In this document: piece after piece, positions 26,182 to 34,458 of the stretch | Layout of the letters: each line of letters starts with the position of its first letter | How positions within the stretch are numbered: position 1 is the stretch's first letter | Origin: JAAYYY01 sp964579295 | GTDB taxonomy: Bacteria; Chloroflexota; Anaerolineae; Promineifilales; Promineifilaceae | Length of the DNA stretch: 64,000 nucleotides | Assembly: GCA_964579295.1 (NCBI GenBank) | Contig: CAZOGK010000016.1 | Span: 7,009-71,008 of the forward strand | Reading direction: 5' to 3' | Translations under genes and position numbers: made by a program | The notes under the pieces: model-generated | The model's database searches: none | Told to the model about the DNA's origin: nothing | The model's input: only the letters and a program-made list of their open reading frames with translations

Positions 26182-26231
26182 AGAGAACTCCCCCAAAATA
26201 CCAGACAATGGCGCGCCGCGAATGGCAGCCG

Positions 26232-26375
26232 GGTAGGTCGGGTTTGCAGCCCGACGGCCAGCTGCTGGCAACGATGTTGAGCGTTTCTTCAAATCGCTCC
26301 CCAACGTGCAGGGAGCGATTCGAAAATCGCTTTACAGAAACGGTGCTTCGTGGTCATGCCCCGTTAGTGGTTAAC
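26232..26375. repeat. R3 hairpin followed by R1 element copy A
   Basis: R3 copy at 26232-26255 (GTCGGG arm paired with CCCGAC). R1 copy A begins near 26265 with TGGCAACGATGT, has one stem-loop at 26279-26299 and a second at 26313-26331, and the conserved tail 26334-26375 (ACAGAAACGGTGCTTCG, then ATGCCCCGTTAG and GTTAAC). The left terminal inverted repeat seen in copy B is missing, as if replaced by R3. These repeats occupy much of the 325-bp space between the amylase and fur-family genes. Confidence 0.75.
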
Positions 26376-26411
26376 TACCAAATAACCGGACCTACCAGCA
26401 GATAACTAGCC

Positions 26412-26460
26412 TTGACGCCCACCCCTCCCCATGCTATCATACATTATAATCATTCCAAAC
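26412..26460 (+). promoter_or_regulatory. Promoter and candidate Fur-family operator
   Basis: TTGACG (26412-26417), 17-bp spacer, TATCAT (26435-26440). The A/T-rich site ATTATAATCATT (26443-26454) covers the predicted start of transcription and resembles half and centre of PerR/Zur/Fur boxes, whose core is TAATNATT. This suggests autoregulation of the regulator/P-type-ATPase operon. Which metal or signal is read cannot be deduced from the site. Confidence 0.5.
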
Positions 26461-26502
26461 AAATATTGAGTCTAAACCCTACCTGGAAAAAAAGTGTAAG
26501 CC

Positions 26503-26946
26503 ATGCCTGAAAAAACAACACAGGACAAGCTCGCCCAACGGCTGCGGGAGGCCGGCGTGCGGCTGACCCCGCAGCGGCTGGCTATCTACCGGGAATTGGT
26601 AGCGCGCGACGACCATCCCACCGCGCAGCAGCTGCACGCGGCGCTGGCCGGCGCGCTGCCCTCCCTCAGCCCGGCCACCGTCTACAACACCCTGCAGGCG
26701 CTGGCGGCGCATGGGCTGGTGCACCAGCTTGGCGACGCCGGCGACGGCGCGGTCCATTATGACGGCGACGTGCAGCCGCACCTCAACCTTATCTGCACCG
26801 GCTGCCGCCGCATTGACGACCTGGACGAGCCGGCGCTGGCTGGCCTGCGCGCCGGCGCCGCCGCCCGCTCCGGCTATGCCCTGCGCGGCGCGCGCCTCGT
26901 CTTTTACGGCCTCTGCCCCGCCTGCCAGGAGCAAGCAGCCCCATGA
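26503..26946 (+). CDS. Fur-family transcriptional regulator (Fur/PerR/Zur class)
   Basis: 147 aa DNA-binding metalloregulator. Winged helix about residues 10-80 ('RLTPQRLAIYRELV', 'SPATVYNTLQAL'), C-terminal dimerisation domain with two structural zinc pairs C98-x-x-C101 and C138-x-x-C141. Regulatory ligands are partly conserved: His38 ('HPTAQQLH') and His93 are present, but the second His of the usual H-x-H-x-x-C motif is Asn95 ('PHLNLIC'), so metal or peroxide sensing may differ from textbook PerR or Fur. The stop overlaps the start of the P-type ATPase by 4 nt (ATGA), so the two form an operon and the ATPase is the probable regulatory target. Confidence 0.93.
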   Translation: MPEKTTQDKLAQRLREAGVRLTPQRLAIYRELVARDDHPTAQQLHAALAGALPSLSPATVYNTLQALAAHGLVHQLGDAGDGAVHYDGDVQPHLNLICTGCRRIDDLDEPALAGLRAGAAARSGYALRGARLVFYGLCPACQEQAAP

Positions 26947-29300
26947 GCGACAACGACGAGCGCCATGATCATATAGACGGCGACGAGCTGGTCTGCGTCG
27001 AGCTGCTGGCCGGCGCGGCCGCTGCCGCCGACGGCATTGTCGAGGTCTCGCTGGACCGCGACGGCGAAGCCGTGCAGTTCCACTACGACCCGGCCCGCAC
27101 CGGCGCCGCAGCCGTGGCCGAGCTAGCCGCTGGCGTCGCGCCGGCGCTGGCCCGCCGCTGGCAGACCTGCACCATGCTCATCGACGGCCAACACGGGCGC
27201 GCCTGTGAAAGCTGCGCCCTGGCGATGGAAGCGCGGCTGGCCGCCATCCCCGGCGTGCATCGCGCCGCCGTCAGCTATCGCGGCGGCGCGCTCAGCATCC
27301 ACTACGACCCCGGCGCGCTGACTCCCGGCGAGCTGGAGAGCCACGTCGAGTCGCTGCGCATCCCGCGCGCGGCCCCAGCGCCCACCGGTTGGCGGCGCTG
27401 GTTCGCCGGCGACCGCCTGGCCGCGCTGCTCACCGCCGTCACCTTCCTCGCCATGCTCGCCGGCCTGCTGCTGGGGCGGCTGGCGCTGCCCGCCTGGGCG
27501 CCGTGGCTGGCCTACGCCGTCGCCTACGCGGCCGGCGGCTACTTTGGCCTGCAGGCCGGGCTGGCCTCCCTGCGCGAGCGCACCATCGACGTGGACCTGC
27601 TGATGGTGCTGGCCGCCATTGGCGCGGCGCTGGTCAACGCCCCCTTTGAAGGGGCGCTGCTCCTCTTCCTCTTCAGCCTGAGCAACGTGCTGCAGAGCTA
27701 CGCCATGGACCGCACGCGCAACGCCATCCGCGCCCTGATGGCCCTGCGCCCCGACGAGGCGCTGGTGCGGCGCGGCGAACGCCTGCTGACGCTGCCGCTG
27801 GACGAGGTGCGCATTGGCGAGGAGATTGTGGTCAGGCCCGGCGACCGTATCCCGCTGGACGGCCGCGTGCTGAGCGGGGAATGCGGCGTGGACCAGAGCC
27901 AGATTACGGGCGAGTCGATACCCGTGAGCAAGGGGCCGGGCGACGCCGTGCTGGCCGGCAGCATTGTCCGCGGCGGCAGCCTGGACATTACCGTCACCCG
28001 CCCCGCCGCCGATTCGACCATCGCCCGCCTCATCCGCCTGGTGGAAGAGGCGCAGAGTGAGAAGGCCGAGACGCAGCGCTTTATTGACCGCGCCGAGCAA
28101 TATTATGCCCTCGGCGTCATCATCATGACCGCCGCCGCCATCGCCATCCCGACGCTGCTGCTCCGCGAAGCGTTCAACCCCGCCTTCTACCGCGCCATGA
28201 CGCTGATGGTCGCCGCCAGCCCCTGCGCCCTGGTCATCAGCACCCCGGCCACCGTGCTCAGCGCCATCGGCAACGGCGCGCGCCGCGGCGTGCTCTTTAA
28301 GGGCGGCGTCTACGTGGAGCAGGCTGCCGCCACTCGCGTCGTCGCCTTCGACAAGACCGGCACCCTGACGCTCGGCCAGCCACAGGTGACCGACGTCGTC
28401 GGGCTGACGATGAGCGACGAGCGGCTGCTGGCCCTGGCCGCCGCCGTCGAAGCGCGCAGCGAGCACCCGCTGGCCGCGGCCATCGTGCGCGCCGCCGCCG
28501 AGCGCGGCCTGGAGGCGCCGCCCACGAGCGATTTCCGCTCCGATGCCGGGCGCGGCGTCAGCGCGCGCCTGGAGAATGGGCAGCGCCTTGCCGTGGGCAA
28601 CCTGCGCCATTTCGCGGGCTACCAGGAGAGCGGCTTCGACCGTGCGCAGCAGACCATCTCCACGCTGCAGCGGGCGGGCAAGACGGCGGTGCTGGTCGCC
28701 CTACTGGACGACGAGGCCGGCACGGCGCAGGCGGCCGGCGTCATTGGCCTGGCCGACGTGCTGCGCCCCGACGCCGCCGCCGTGGTGCGCCGCCTCAAAG
28801 AAGTTGGCGTCGAGCGCGTCGTTATGCTCACCGGCGACCACGAGGAAGTAGCTTCGGCGATTGCGGCGCAGGCCGGCGTGGACGCTTACCATGCCGGGCT
28901 GCTGCCGGAAGAAAAGCTGCGCATCCTCAAGGAAGAAGAAGCGCGCTACGGCCCGGTCGCCATGGTCGGCGACGGCGTGAACGACGCGCCCGCTCTGGCC
29001 GCCGCCTCCATTGGCATCGCCATGGGCGCGGCGGGCACCGACGTGGCGCTGGAAACGGCCGACATCGTGCTCATGTCCGACGACCTGACGCGCATCCCCT
29101 ATCTCATTGGCCTCAGCCGCCAGACGCGCCGCACGCTGGTGCAGAACCTGGTCTTCGCCATCGGCGTCATCGGCATCCTCGTCGGCGCCGTCCTCGGCGT
29201 CGGCCTGGCCCTCCCCCTCAGCGTCGTCGGCCACGAAGGCAGCACGGTGCTTGTCAGTCTGAACGGGTTGCGGCTGTTGGGGTATCGCGAGGCGAACTGA
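26943..29300 (+). CDS. P1B-type metal-exporting ATPase (P1B-4-like, SPC motif)
   Basis: 785 aa integral membrane metal pump. A degenerate HMA-like segment (about 15-70) precedes an HMA domain with C88-x-x-C91 ('RACESCALAME'). Membrane metal site motif S426-P-C428; phosphorylation site Asp470 in 'DKTGTLTLGQP'; actuator motif 'TGES'; 'GDGVND' hinge; and H764 in 'HEGST' in the last helices. SPC plus HEGS/GT is the signature of subgroup P1B-4 (Co/Zn/Fe exporters such as CtpD and PfeT), which usually lack N-terminal metal-binding domains, so the HMA extension is atypical. B. subtilis PfeT is under PerR control, which fits the overlapping Fur-family gene. Metal specificity is inference. Confidence 0.93.
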   Translation: MSDNDERHDHIDGDELVCVELLAGAAAAADGIVEVSLDRDGEAVQFHYDPARTGAAAVAELAAGVAPALARRWQTCTMLIDGQHGRACESCALAMEARLAAIPGVHRAAVSYRGGALSIHYDPGALTPGELESHVESLRIPRAAPAPTGWRRWFAGDRLAALLTAVTFLAMLAGLLLGRLALPAWAPWLAYAVAYAAGGYFGLQAGLASLRERTIDVDLLMVLAAIGAALVNAPFEGALLLFLFSLSNVLQSYAMDRTRNAIRALMALRPDEALVRRGERLLTLPLDEVRIGEEIVVRPGDRIPLDGRVLSGECGVDQSQITGESIPVSKGPGDAVLAGSIVRGGSLDITVTRPAADSTIARLIRLVEEAQSEKAETQRFIDRAEQYYALGVIIMTAAAIAIPTLLLREAFNPAFYRAMTLMVAASPCALVISTPATVLSAIGNGARRGVLFKGGVYVEQAAATRVVAFDKTGTLTLGQPQVTDVVGLTMSDERLLALAAAVEARSEHPLAAAIVRAAAERGLEAPPTSDFRSDAGRGVSARLENGQRLAVGNLRHFAGYQESGFDRAQQTISTLQRAGKTAVLVALLDDEAGTAQAAGVIGLADVLRPDAAAVVRRLKEVGVERVVMLTGDHEEVASAIAAQAGVDAYHAGLLPEEKLRILKEEEARYGPVAMVGDGVNDAPALAAASIGIAMGAAGTDVALETADIVLMSDDLTRIPYLIGLSRQTRRTLVQNLVFAIGVIGILVGAVLGVGLALPLSVVGHEGSTVLVSLNGLRLLGYREAN

Positions 29301-29301
29301 G

Positions 29302-29330
29302 GTGACCGGCACTCTGGCAGTGCCGGTCAC
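29302..29330. terminator. Perfect 12-bp hairpin between convergent genes
   Basis: GTGACCGGCACT (29302-29313) pairs exactly with AGTGCCGGTCAC (29319-29330), loop CTGGC. It starts 2 nt after the ATPase stop and ends 18 nt before the aminotransferase stop, so it could serve both strands. There is no T-tract. Confidence 0.55.
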
Positions 29331-29347
29331 GCGGGTAAGCGGCTCCG

Positions 29348-30730
29348 CTAGAGAGCCGGGTTGGGGTGGGCCGCCAGCAGCTGGCGCTCTTCCTGCGCCA
29401 CCTCGTCCAGCACCTCGACCACCGCTTCCGTCAGCAGCGCTACCATCTCCTCAATCTGCGCTTCGGAAATAATCAGCGGCGGGCCGAGCATGACCAGGTC
29501 GCCATTCTGTCCATCGGCGCAGCCCTGCGACCAGTAGACAATCAGCCCCTTGTCAAAGGCGCGCTCGCGAATCTTCCAGGCCAGCCCAAGCTGCGCCGGG
29601 AACGGCTCCTTCGTCTCGCGGTCCTGCACGAACTCCAGCGCCCACAACAGGCCGCGACCGCGGATGTCGCCCACGAATGGGTGGTCGCCCAGCGCCGCGC
29701 GCAGCCGCTGCCCCAGCGCCTCGCCCATGGCGGCGGCGTTCTCCACCAACCGCTCGCGCTGGATAATGCGCAGCGTCGCCAGCGCAGCCGCCGCGCCCAC
29801 CGCGTGGTGGCTGAAGGTGCCGCCGTGGTTGAAGTCGCCCAGCCGCTGGCGCACCAGCTCCACGTGCTCATGCGGCGTCATAACGGCGGCAAACGGTACG
29901 TAGCCGCCGGCAATCCCCTTGCTGCTGACGAGAATATCGGGCGTCACGCCCCAATGGTCGATGGCCCACCAGCGGCCGGTGCGGCCCATGCCCGTCAACA
30001 CCTCGTCGAGGATGAGCAGCACGCCGTACTTGTCGCATATCTCGCGGATGCGCGGCCAGTATTCGGGCGACGGCTCGGCCGCTCCCAGGCTGCTGCCGCT
30101 GATTGGCTCGGCGATGAAGCCGGCCACGTTTTCCACGCCATAGGCCAGAATCGTCTCCTCCAGCCGGTCGGCCAGATTCTCGCCCTTCGGGTCGAAGCGG
30201 TAGGGGTAGGGGTGGCGAATGTGCGGCATATTCTGCAGCATGCCCAGGTACGGGGTGCGCAGGCTGGTGCGGCCGCTGACCGCCATGCTGCCCAGGGTGG
30301 TGCCGTGGTAGCTGAGGCTGCGGCAGATGATCAGATACCGCCCGGCCTGCCCGCGCGCCATCTGGATCTGGCGCGCCAGCTTCAGGCCGCCCTCCACCGC
30401 CTCGCTGCCGCTGGTGATGAAGTAGCTGCGCGCCCGGGGTATGGGCACGACCTCGGCCAGCGCCGCCGCATACTCCTCGACTACGTCGGCGGTGAACATG
30501 ATGGCGTGGGCGTAGGCCACCGCCTGCGCCTGCGCGGCCATCGCCTCCACAATCTCGGTCCGGCCGTGGCCGACATTGACCACCAGCGGCCCGCCGGAGC
30601 CGTCGATATAACGCTTGCCGCTCTTATCGTAGAGGTAAATGCCGTGGCCGTGGCTGATCGCCGGCCGCCGGTGCTTCATCTTGCGGTAGAAAACGCTCCC
30701 GCCCGGGTGCCCAAACAACTGCTCTGTCAC
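29348..30730 (-). CDS. Class-III (omega) PLP-dependent aminotransferase
   Basis: About 460 aa cytoplasmic enzyme. 'YFITSGSEAVEGGLKLARQ' (phosphate-binding turn), 'LILDEVLTGMGRTGRW' (Asp that contacts the pyridine nitrogen), 'SSKGIAGGYVP' (Schiff-base Lys) and 'NHGGTFSHHAVG' are the standard class-III blocks. Members convert omega-amines, beta-alanine, ornithine, taurine and similar amino donors; substrate cannot be assigned. The start chosen is GTG at 30730, because GGAGG lies five bases upstream; ATG 30742 and the upstream codon 30790 are alternatives with worse spacing. No pathway genes are adjacent, and an assembly gap lies shortly upstream. Confidence 0.9.
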   Translation of the reverse strand: MTEQLFGHPGGSVFYRKMKHRRPAISHGHGIYLYDKSGKRYIDGSGGPLVVNVGHGRTEIVEAMAAQAQAVAYAHAIMFTADVVEEYAAALAEVVPIPRARSYFITSGSEAVEGGLKLARQIQMARGQAGRYLIICRSLSYHGTTLGSMAVSGRTSLRTPYLGMLQNMPHIRHPYPYRFDPKGENLADRLEETILAYGVENVAGFIAEPISGSSLGAAEPSPEYWPRIREICDKYGVLLILDEVLTGMGRTGRWWAIDHWGVTPDILVSSKGIAGGYVPFAAVMTPHEHVELVRQRLGDFNHGGTFSHHAVGAAAALATLRIIQRERLVENAAAMGEALGQRLRAALGDHPFVGDIRGRGLLWALEFVQDRETKEPFPAQLGLAWKIRERAFDKGLIVYWSQGCADGQNGDLVMLGPPLIISEAQIEEMVALLTEAVVEVLDEVAQEERQLLAAHPNPAL

Positions 30731-30807
30731 AGCCGCCTCCATAGCCTCAAAAGATGCGGGAATTGTGGCTGAGAATGCAGACGCAAGCAACTAGCAGTAG
30801 GGATCGG

Positions 30808-30907
30808 NNNNNNNNNNNNNNNNNNNNNNNNNNNNNNNNNNNNNNNNNNNNNNNNNNNNNNNNNNNNNNNNNNNNNNNNNNNNNNNNNNNNNNNNNNNNN
30901 NNNNNNN
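30808..30907. other. Assembly gap (100 N)
   Basis: Exactly 100 N between the aminotransferase start and the ZIP transporter. No partial gene can be seen entering it from either side, so what it hides is unknown. Confidence 0.98.
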
Positions 30908-30924
30908 TCCCCTATCCCCTCTTT

Positions 30925-30953
30925 TAGATGCATCTACAATTCTGTGATACAAT
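30925..30953 (+). promoter_or_regulatory. Palindromic operator candidate and -10 element upstream of the ZIP gene
   Basis: TAGATGCATCTA (30925-30936) is a perfect 12-bp palindrome, and TACAAT (30948-30953) is a plausible -10 about 17 nt before the ATG. The palindrome would cover the -35 region, as expected for a metal-responsive repressor site. No consensus for a specific regulator is matched. Confidence 0.35.
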
Positions 30954-30969
30954 CTGCTTGGAGACACTC

Positions 30970-31785
30970 ATGCTAGACAGCATCGCCGCCCTCCCCGCTG
31001 TCCTCCAGGCCCTGCTCGGCTCCGGTTTTGGCTGGTTCATGACCGCCCTCGGCGCCGCCACCATCTTCTTCACCCGCTCGCTCAACCGCAAGCTGCTCGA
31101 CGCCATGCTCGGCTTTGCCGCCGGGGTGATGATTGCCGCCAGCTACTGGTCGCTGCTGGCGCCGGCCATCGCCCTGGCCGAGGAAAACGGCGGTCCACCG
31201 GCGTGGGTGCCGGCTGCGGCCGGCTTCCTGCTTGGCGGCATCTTCCTGCGCGTGCTGGACCTCGTCCTGCCCCACCTGCACCCCAACCTGCCTATCGAAG
31301 GGCGCGAGGGCGTCGAGACGACTTGGCGGCGCACGACGCTGCTCATCCTGGCCATCACCCTGCACAACATCCCCGAAGGGCTGGCAGTGGGCGTCGCCTT
31401 TGGCGCGGCGGCGGCGGGGCTGCCGGCTGCCACCACCGCCGGCGCCGTCGCGCTGGCGCTTGGTATTGGCATCCAGAACTTCCCGGAGGCGATGGCCGTG
31501 AGCATGCCGCTCCGGCGCGCCGGCATGAGCCGCTTCCGCAGCTTCTGGTACGGCCAGCTCAGCGGCATTGTCGAGCCGGTGGCCGGCGTGCTCGGCGCCT
31601 TCGCGGTGCTCCAGTCACGGGCGCTCCTGCCCTACGCCCTGGCCTTCGCCGCCGGCGCCATGATCTTCGTCGTCGTCGAAGAGCTCATTCCGGAGGCGCA
31701 GGGTGAAGGCAACGCCGACCTAGCCACCATGGGCGCCATGATCGGCTTCGCCCTGATGATGACCTTAGACGTAGCTTTAGGCTAG
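30970..31785 (+). CDS. ZIP-family metal transporter (GufA-like)
   Basis: 271 aa membrane protein with about eight helices. Signature helices 4 and 5 are clear: 'ITLHNIPEGLAVGVAFGA' and 'IGIQNFPEAMAVSMPL', plus 'VVEELIPEAQGEG' in helix 7. These His/Glu residues form the transport metal site in ZIP proteins that take up Zn, Mn or Fe. A short His/Pro loop ('LPHLHPNLP') lies between helices 3 and 4. ATG 30970 is chosen since GGAG lies seven bases upstream; an in-frame codon at 30928 has none and would extend into the promoter. It may balance the metal exporter encoded at 26943-29300. Confidence 0.93.
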   Translation: MLDSIAALPAVLQALLGSGFGWFMTALGAATIFFTRSLNRKLLDAMLGFAAGVMIAASYWSLLAPAIALAEENGGPPAWVPAAAGFLLGGIFLRVLDLVLPHLHPNLPIEGREGVETTWRRTTLLILAITLHNIPEGLAVGVAFGAAAAGLPAATTAGAVALALGIGIQNFPEAMAVSMPLRRAGMSRFRSFWYGQLSGIVEPVAGVLGAFAVLQSRALLPYALAFAAGAMIFVVVEELIPEAQGEGNADLATMGAMIGFALMMTLDVALG

Positions 31786-31882
31786 TGGACAGCGACCAGT
31801 GGCCAGTGTACAGTGGTCAGTGGCCGGCCGTGCGCAGCGCACTGACAACTGGCTATTGGCAACCGACTACCGACTACTGATT
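31785..31882. repeat. Paired heptamer arrays
   Basis: Six units (31785-31826, e.g. GTGGCCA, GTGTACA) begin in the last base of the ZIP stop codon. After a short spacer come six units (31841-31882, e.g. ACTGACA, ACCGACT) of roughly complementary sense. The tract reaches to within 14 nt of the next start codon. Confidence 0.75.
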
Positions 31883-31895
31883 CATGAGGCTCTGA

Positions 31896-33266
31896 ATGAA
31901 CAAACGCAACAACACCACGCTCGCCGTTGGCCTCGGCTGCTTGCTCCTCCTCCTCTGCATTGGCGGGGCTGTGGCCGTGGTGGCTTTTTTCGTGCCCACC
32001 ATCCGCTCGACCGACGTCTTCCGCGATACGCCCTTTGAGTTTGAGAGCGCGCCCTTCGAGGTGACCCGCGTCGTGGCGCCGGAGCGGGAAGTCGCGGTGG
32101 GGACGCCGGACGTGGCCCAGACGGGCATAGATTCGCCCGCGCAGAGCGCCACGCAAAGCGCCATCCCCACGCTGCCGGCCAGCGTGCGCGAGGCCACGGG
32201 CGAGCGCGGCCCGGAAGACGAGGCCCAGCTCCAACCGGGCGCCAGCCCCATTGCGGCCGACCATCTGGCCCAGCTCTATCGGGCGGCGAACCCCGGCGTC
32301 GTCTCCATTCGCGTGCTGGCCGCCGGCCCGCTCGGCGCGGGCGAAGGCGCCGGTAGCGGCTTCATCATCGACGATGACGGCCACATCGTCACCAATGAGC
32401 ACGTCGTCCAGGGCGCGCAGCTCGTGACCGTTGTCTTTTACAATGGCTTCGAGGCCGAGGCGGAAGTGGTCGGCGGCGACGACGACAGCGACCTGGCCGT
32501 TCTGCGCGTGAGCGAGATGGCGGAAGGCGCCCATCCCCTGCCCATCGGCGACAGCAACGCCGTCCAGGCCGGCGAATGGGTGGTCGCCATCGGCAACCCG
32601 TTTGGCTTTTCCAGCTCGATGACGCTGGGCATTGTCAGCGCCGTCGGCCGCGCCATTCCCGGCCTGGTCGAAGGCTTCAGCATTCCCCAGGTCATCCAGA
32701 CCGACGCGGCCATTAACCCCGGCAACAGCGGCGGCCCGCTGCTCAACATGAACGGCGAGGTCGTCGGCGTCAACGCCCAGATTCGTACTGATGCCGGCGT
32801 GCGCGCCAACAGCGGCGTCGGTTTTGCCATCCCCAGCAACGTGGTGCGCCTCGTCGCCCCCGTGCTGGTCGAGACCGGCGCCTACCAGTGGCCCTACCTC
32901 GGCGTGCAGGGCTTCGGCTATGGCGTGGACCTGGCGCTGCAGGAAGCCAACGACCTGCCCGACCAGCTTGGCGCCTACGTGCACGTCGTCCAGCCCAACA
33001 CGCCGGCCGCGGAGGCCGGGCTGCGCGGCAGCCGCGGCCAGCAGACGGCGCTGGGCCAGGCGGTGGCCGTCGGCGGTGACGTCATTATTGCCTTCAACGG
33101 CGAGCAGGTGATCGATTTTGCCGACATGCTCAGCCGCATCGCCTTCAGCCAGGTGGGCGAAGAGGTGACGCTGACCGTGCGCCGCGACGGCGAGCTGATC
33201 GACGTGCCCGTCACCCTGGCCGCTCGCCCCGCCAGCGTTGACATCTTCCAGCAGGTCGAGCCGTAA
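31896..33266 (+). CDS. HtrA/DegP-like S1C serine protease, membrane anchored (second paralogue)
   Basis: 456 aa. N-terminal transmembrane anchor (about 9-33), a 90-residue low-complexity linker, a trypsin-like domain with His in 'VTNEHVV', Asp in 'DSDLAVLRV' and Ser in 'NPGNSGGPL', and a C-terminal PDZ domain ('GAYQWPYLGVQGFGYGVDL', 'GGDVIIAFNGEQV'). It differs from the lipoprotein HtrA at 19501 by its uncleaved anchor and longer linker. Likely function: extracytoplasmic protein quality control. No sigma-E-type regulator is adjacent. Confidence 0.93.
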   Translation: MNKRNNTTLAVGLGCLLLLLCIGGAVAVVAFFVPTIRSTDVFRDTPFEFESAPFEVTRVVAPEREVAVGTPDVAQTGIDSPAQSATQSAIPTLPASVREATGERGPEDEAQLQPGASPIAADHLAQLYRAANPGVVSIRVLAAGPLGAGEGAGSGFIIDDDGHIVTNEHVVQGAQLVTVVFYNGFEAEAEVVGGDDDSDLAVLRVSEMAEGAHPLPIGDSNAVQAGEWVVAIGNPFGFSSSMTLGIVSAVGRAIPGLVEGFSIPQVIQTDAAINPGNSGGPLLNMNGEVVGVNAQIRTDAGVRANSGVGFAIPSNVVRLVAPVLVETGAYQWPYLGVQGFGYGVDLALQEANDLPDQLGAYVHVVQPNTPAAEAGLRGSRGQQTALGQAVAVGGDVIIAFNGEQVIDFADMLSRIAFSQVGEEVTLTVRRDGELIDVPVTLAARPASVDIFQQVEP

Positions 33267-33341
33267 GCGCATCGTCCGCTTGAAAAACGGACCGGCCGGC
33301 TGCTCTGGTAGCGCCGCCGAGCGACGACACAGGAGGTCCCG

Positions 33342-34343
33342 ATGACCCCATCGTTCTATAACCCCGACCGCGTCGGCACCCTCTTCTATCCGGACATGGG
33401 CGCGGTGGCCGCGGCCGCGGCCGGAGCCGGCCTGCCGCCCGCCGCCGCCGCCGGCCGCCGCGTGCTGCTGCTGCTGGTCGATATGCAAGTAGACTTCTGC
33501 CACGACCACGGCGCGCTCTACGTGCCCGGGGCCCAGGACGACCTCCGCCGCCTCATTCGCTTCATCTTCGACCGCGCCGCCGCCATCACCGACATTGTCT
33601 GCACGCTGGATAGTCACCTGCCTTTCCAGATTTTCCACCCGGCGTGGTGGGCCGACGCCAGCGGGCGTCATCCAGCGCCGCTGACGTTGATTAGCGCCGA
33701 AGACGTGGCTGCCGGCCGCTGGCGCCCGCTGGTCATGCCCGATTGGTCGGTCGCCTACGTCGAGCGGCTGGAAGAGCAGCACCAGAAAGTGCTCACTATC
33801 TGGCCCTACCACGTGCTCATGGGCGGGCCGGGCAACAGCCTCGACCCGGCTCTCTACGAAGTGGTCCAGTGGCATAGCCTGGCGCGCCAGACACAGCCCG
33901 CCTGGCTCTATAAGGGGCGCATCCCGCAGAGCGAGCATTACAGCGCCCTGCGCCCGGAAGTGCCCGTGCCCGGCCACCCGCAGGGCGAGCTGCACGCCGG
34001 CATCCTGGAGACGTTGGCCGCCGCCGACCTCGTCTTCATTGCCGGCGAGGCGCAGAGCCACTGCGTGCTGGAGACGCTGGAAGATATTGTGGACATCTTT
34101 GGCGACCCCGACGACCGCACGGCGCTCGACAAGTTCTATCTGCTCACCGACTGCACCAGCAGCGTGCTGCACCCGCAAATAGACTTCGAAGCGCTCAGCC
34201 TGGAAGCCTTTGACCAGTTCGCCCGCCGCGGCGTCCATTTCGTCAAGTCCACCGACCCGCTGCCCTTCCTCGACGAGGCCGTTCCCGACGGCAGCGACGG
34301 GCAGCCCGTCCTTGCCTTGCAGCGCATGGGCAGTTGGGAATAG
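33342..34343 (+). CDS. Isochorismatase/nicotinamidase-like cysteine hydrolase
   Basis: 333 aa with a very strong ribosome binding site (AGGAGG, 33331-33336). Catalytic triad candidates: Asp in 'LLLVDMQVDFC', Lys in 'AWLYKGRIPQ' and Cys in 'AGEAQSHCVLETL'. The metal-site pattern D-x-H and a further His appears as 'CTLDSHLPFQIFHPAWW', which is nicotinamidase-like. The protein is longer than usual (180-230 aa) owing to insertions between the His motif and the Lys and to a C-terminal extension. Possible role: amide hydrolysis in NAD salvage or of another small amide; specificity is not assignable. Confidence 0.87.
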   Translation: MTPSFYNPDRVGTLFYPDMGAVAAAAAGAGLPPAAAAGRRVLLLLVDMQVDFCHDHGALYVPGAQDDLRRLIRFIFDRAAAITDIVCTLDSHLPFQIFHPAWWADASGRHPAPLTLISAEDVAAGRWRPLVMPDWSVAYVERLEEQHQKVLTIWPYHVLMGGPGNSLDPALYEVVQWHSLARQTQPAWLYKGRIPQSEHYSALRPEVPVPGHPQGELHAGILETLAAADLVFIAGEAQSHCVLETLEDIVDIFGDPDDRTALDKFYLLTDCTSSVLHPQIDFEALSLEAFDQFARRGVHFVKSTDPLPFLDEAVPDGSDGQPVLALQRMGSWE

Positions 34344-34362
34344 CGACTTGTAGCCCGTGCCT

Positions 34363-34458
34363 AAATATGGGGCATTAGATTGGCAACGCTGTAGAGCGAT
34401 TTTTTGAAATCGCTCTACAGGAACTGGGCTTCGTGGTAATGCCCCGTTATTTGTTAAC
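34363..34458. repeat. R1 element copy B (most complete copy)
   Basis: Terminal inverted repeat GGGGCATTA (34369-34377) and TAATGCCCC (34437-34445); between them is a perfect 14-bp stem (34389-34402 with 34407-34420) with loop TTTG, followed by the conserved tail ACAGGAACTGGGCTTCG. The right end supplies the start region of the downstream hydrolase gene. Confidence 0.8.

Noticed and set aside
31782..34238. 818-codon open frame on the minus strand
   Set aside because: It overlaps both the HtrA gene and the isochorismatase-like gene on the plus strand, which have complete catalytic motifs.
34391..34418. Intrinsic terminator downstream of the isochorismatase-like gene
   Set aside because: The T-run is inside the loop rather than after the stem, and the same module recurs in element R1; it is better explained as part of a repeat.
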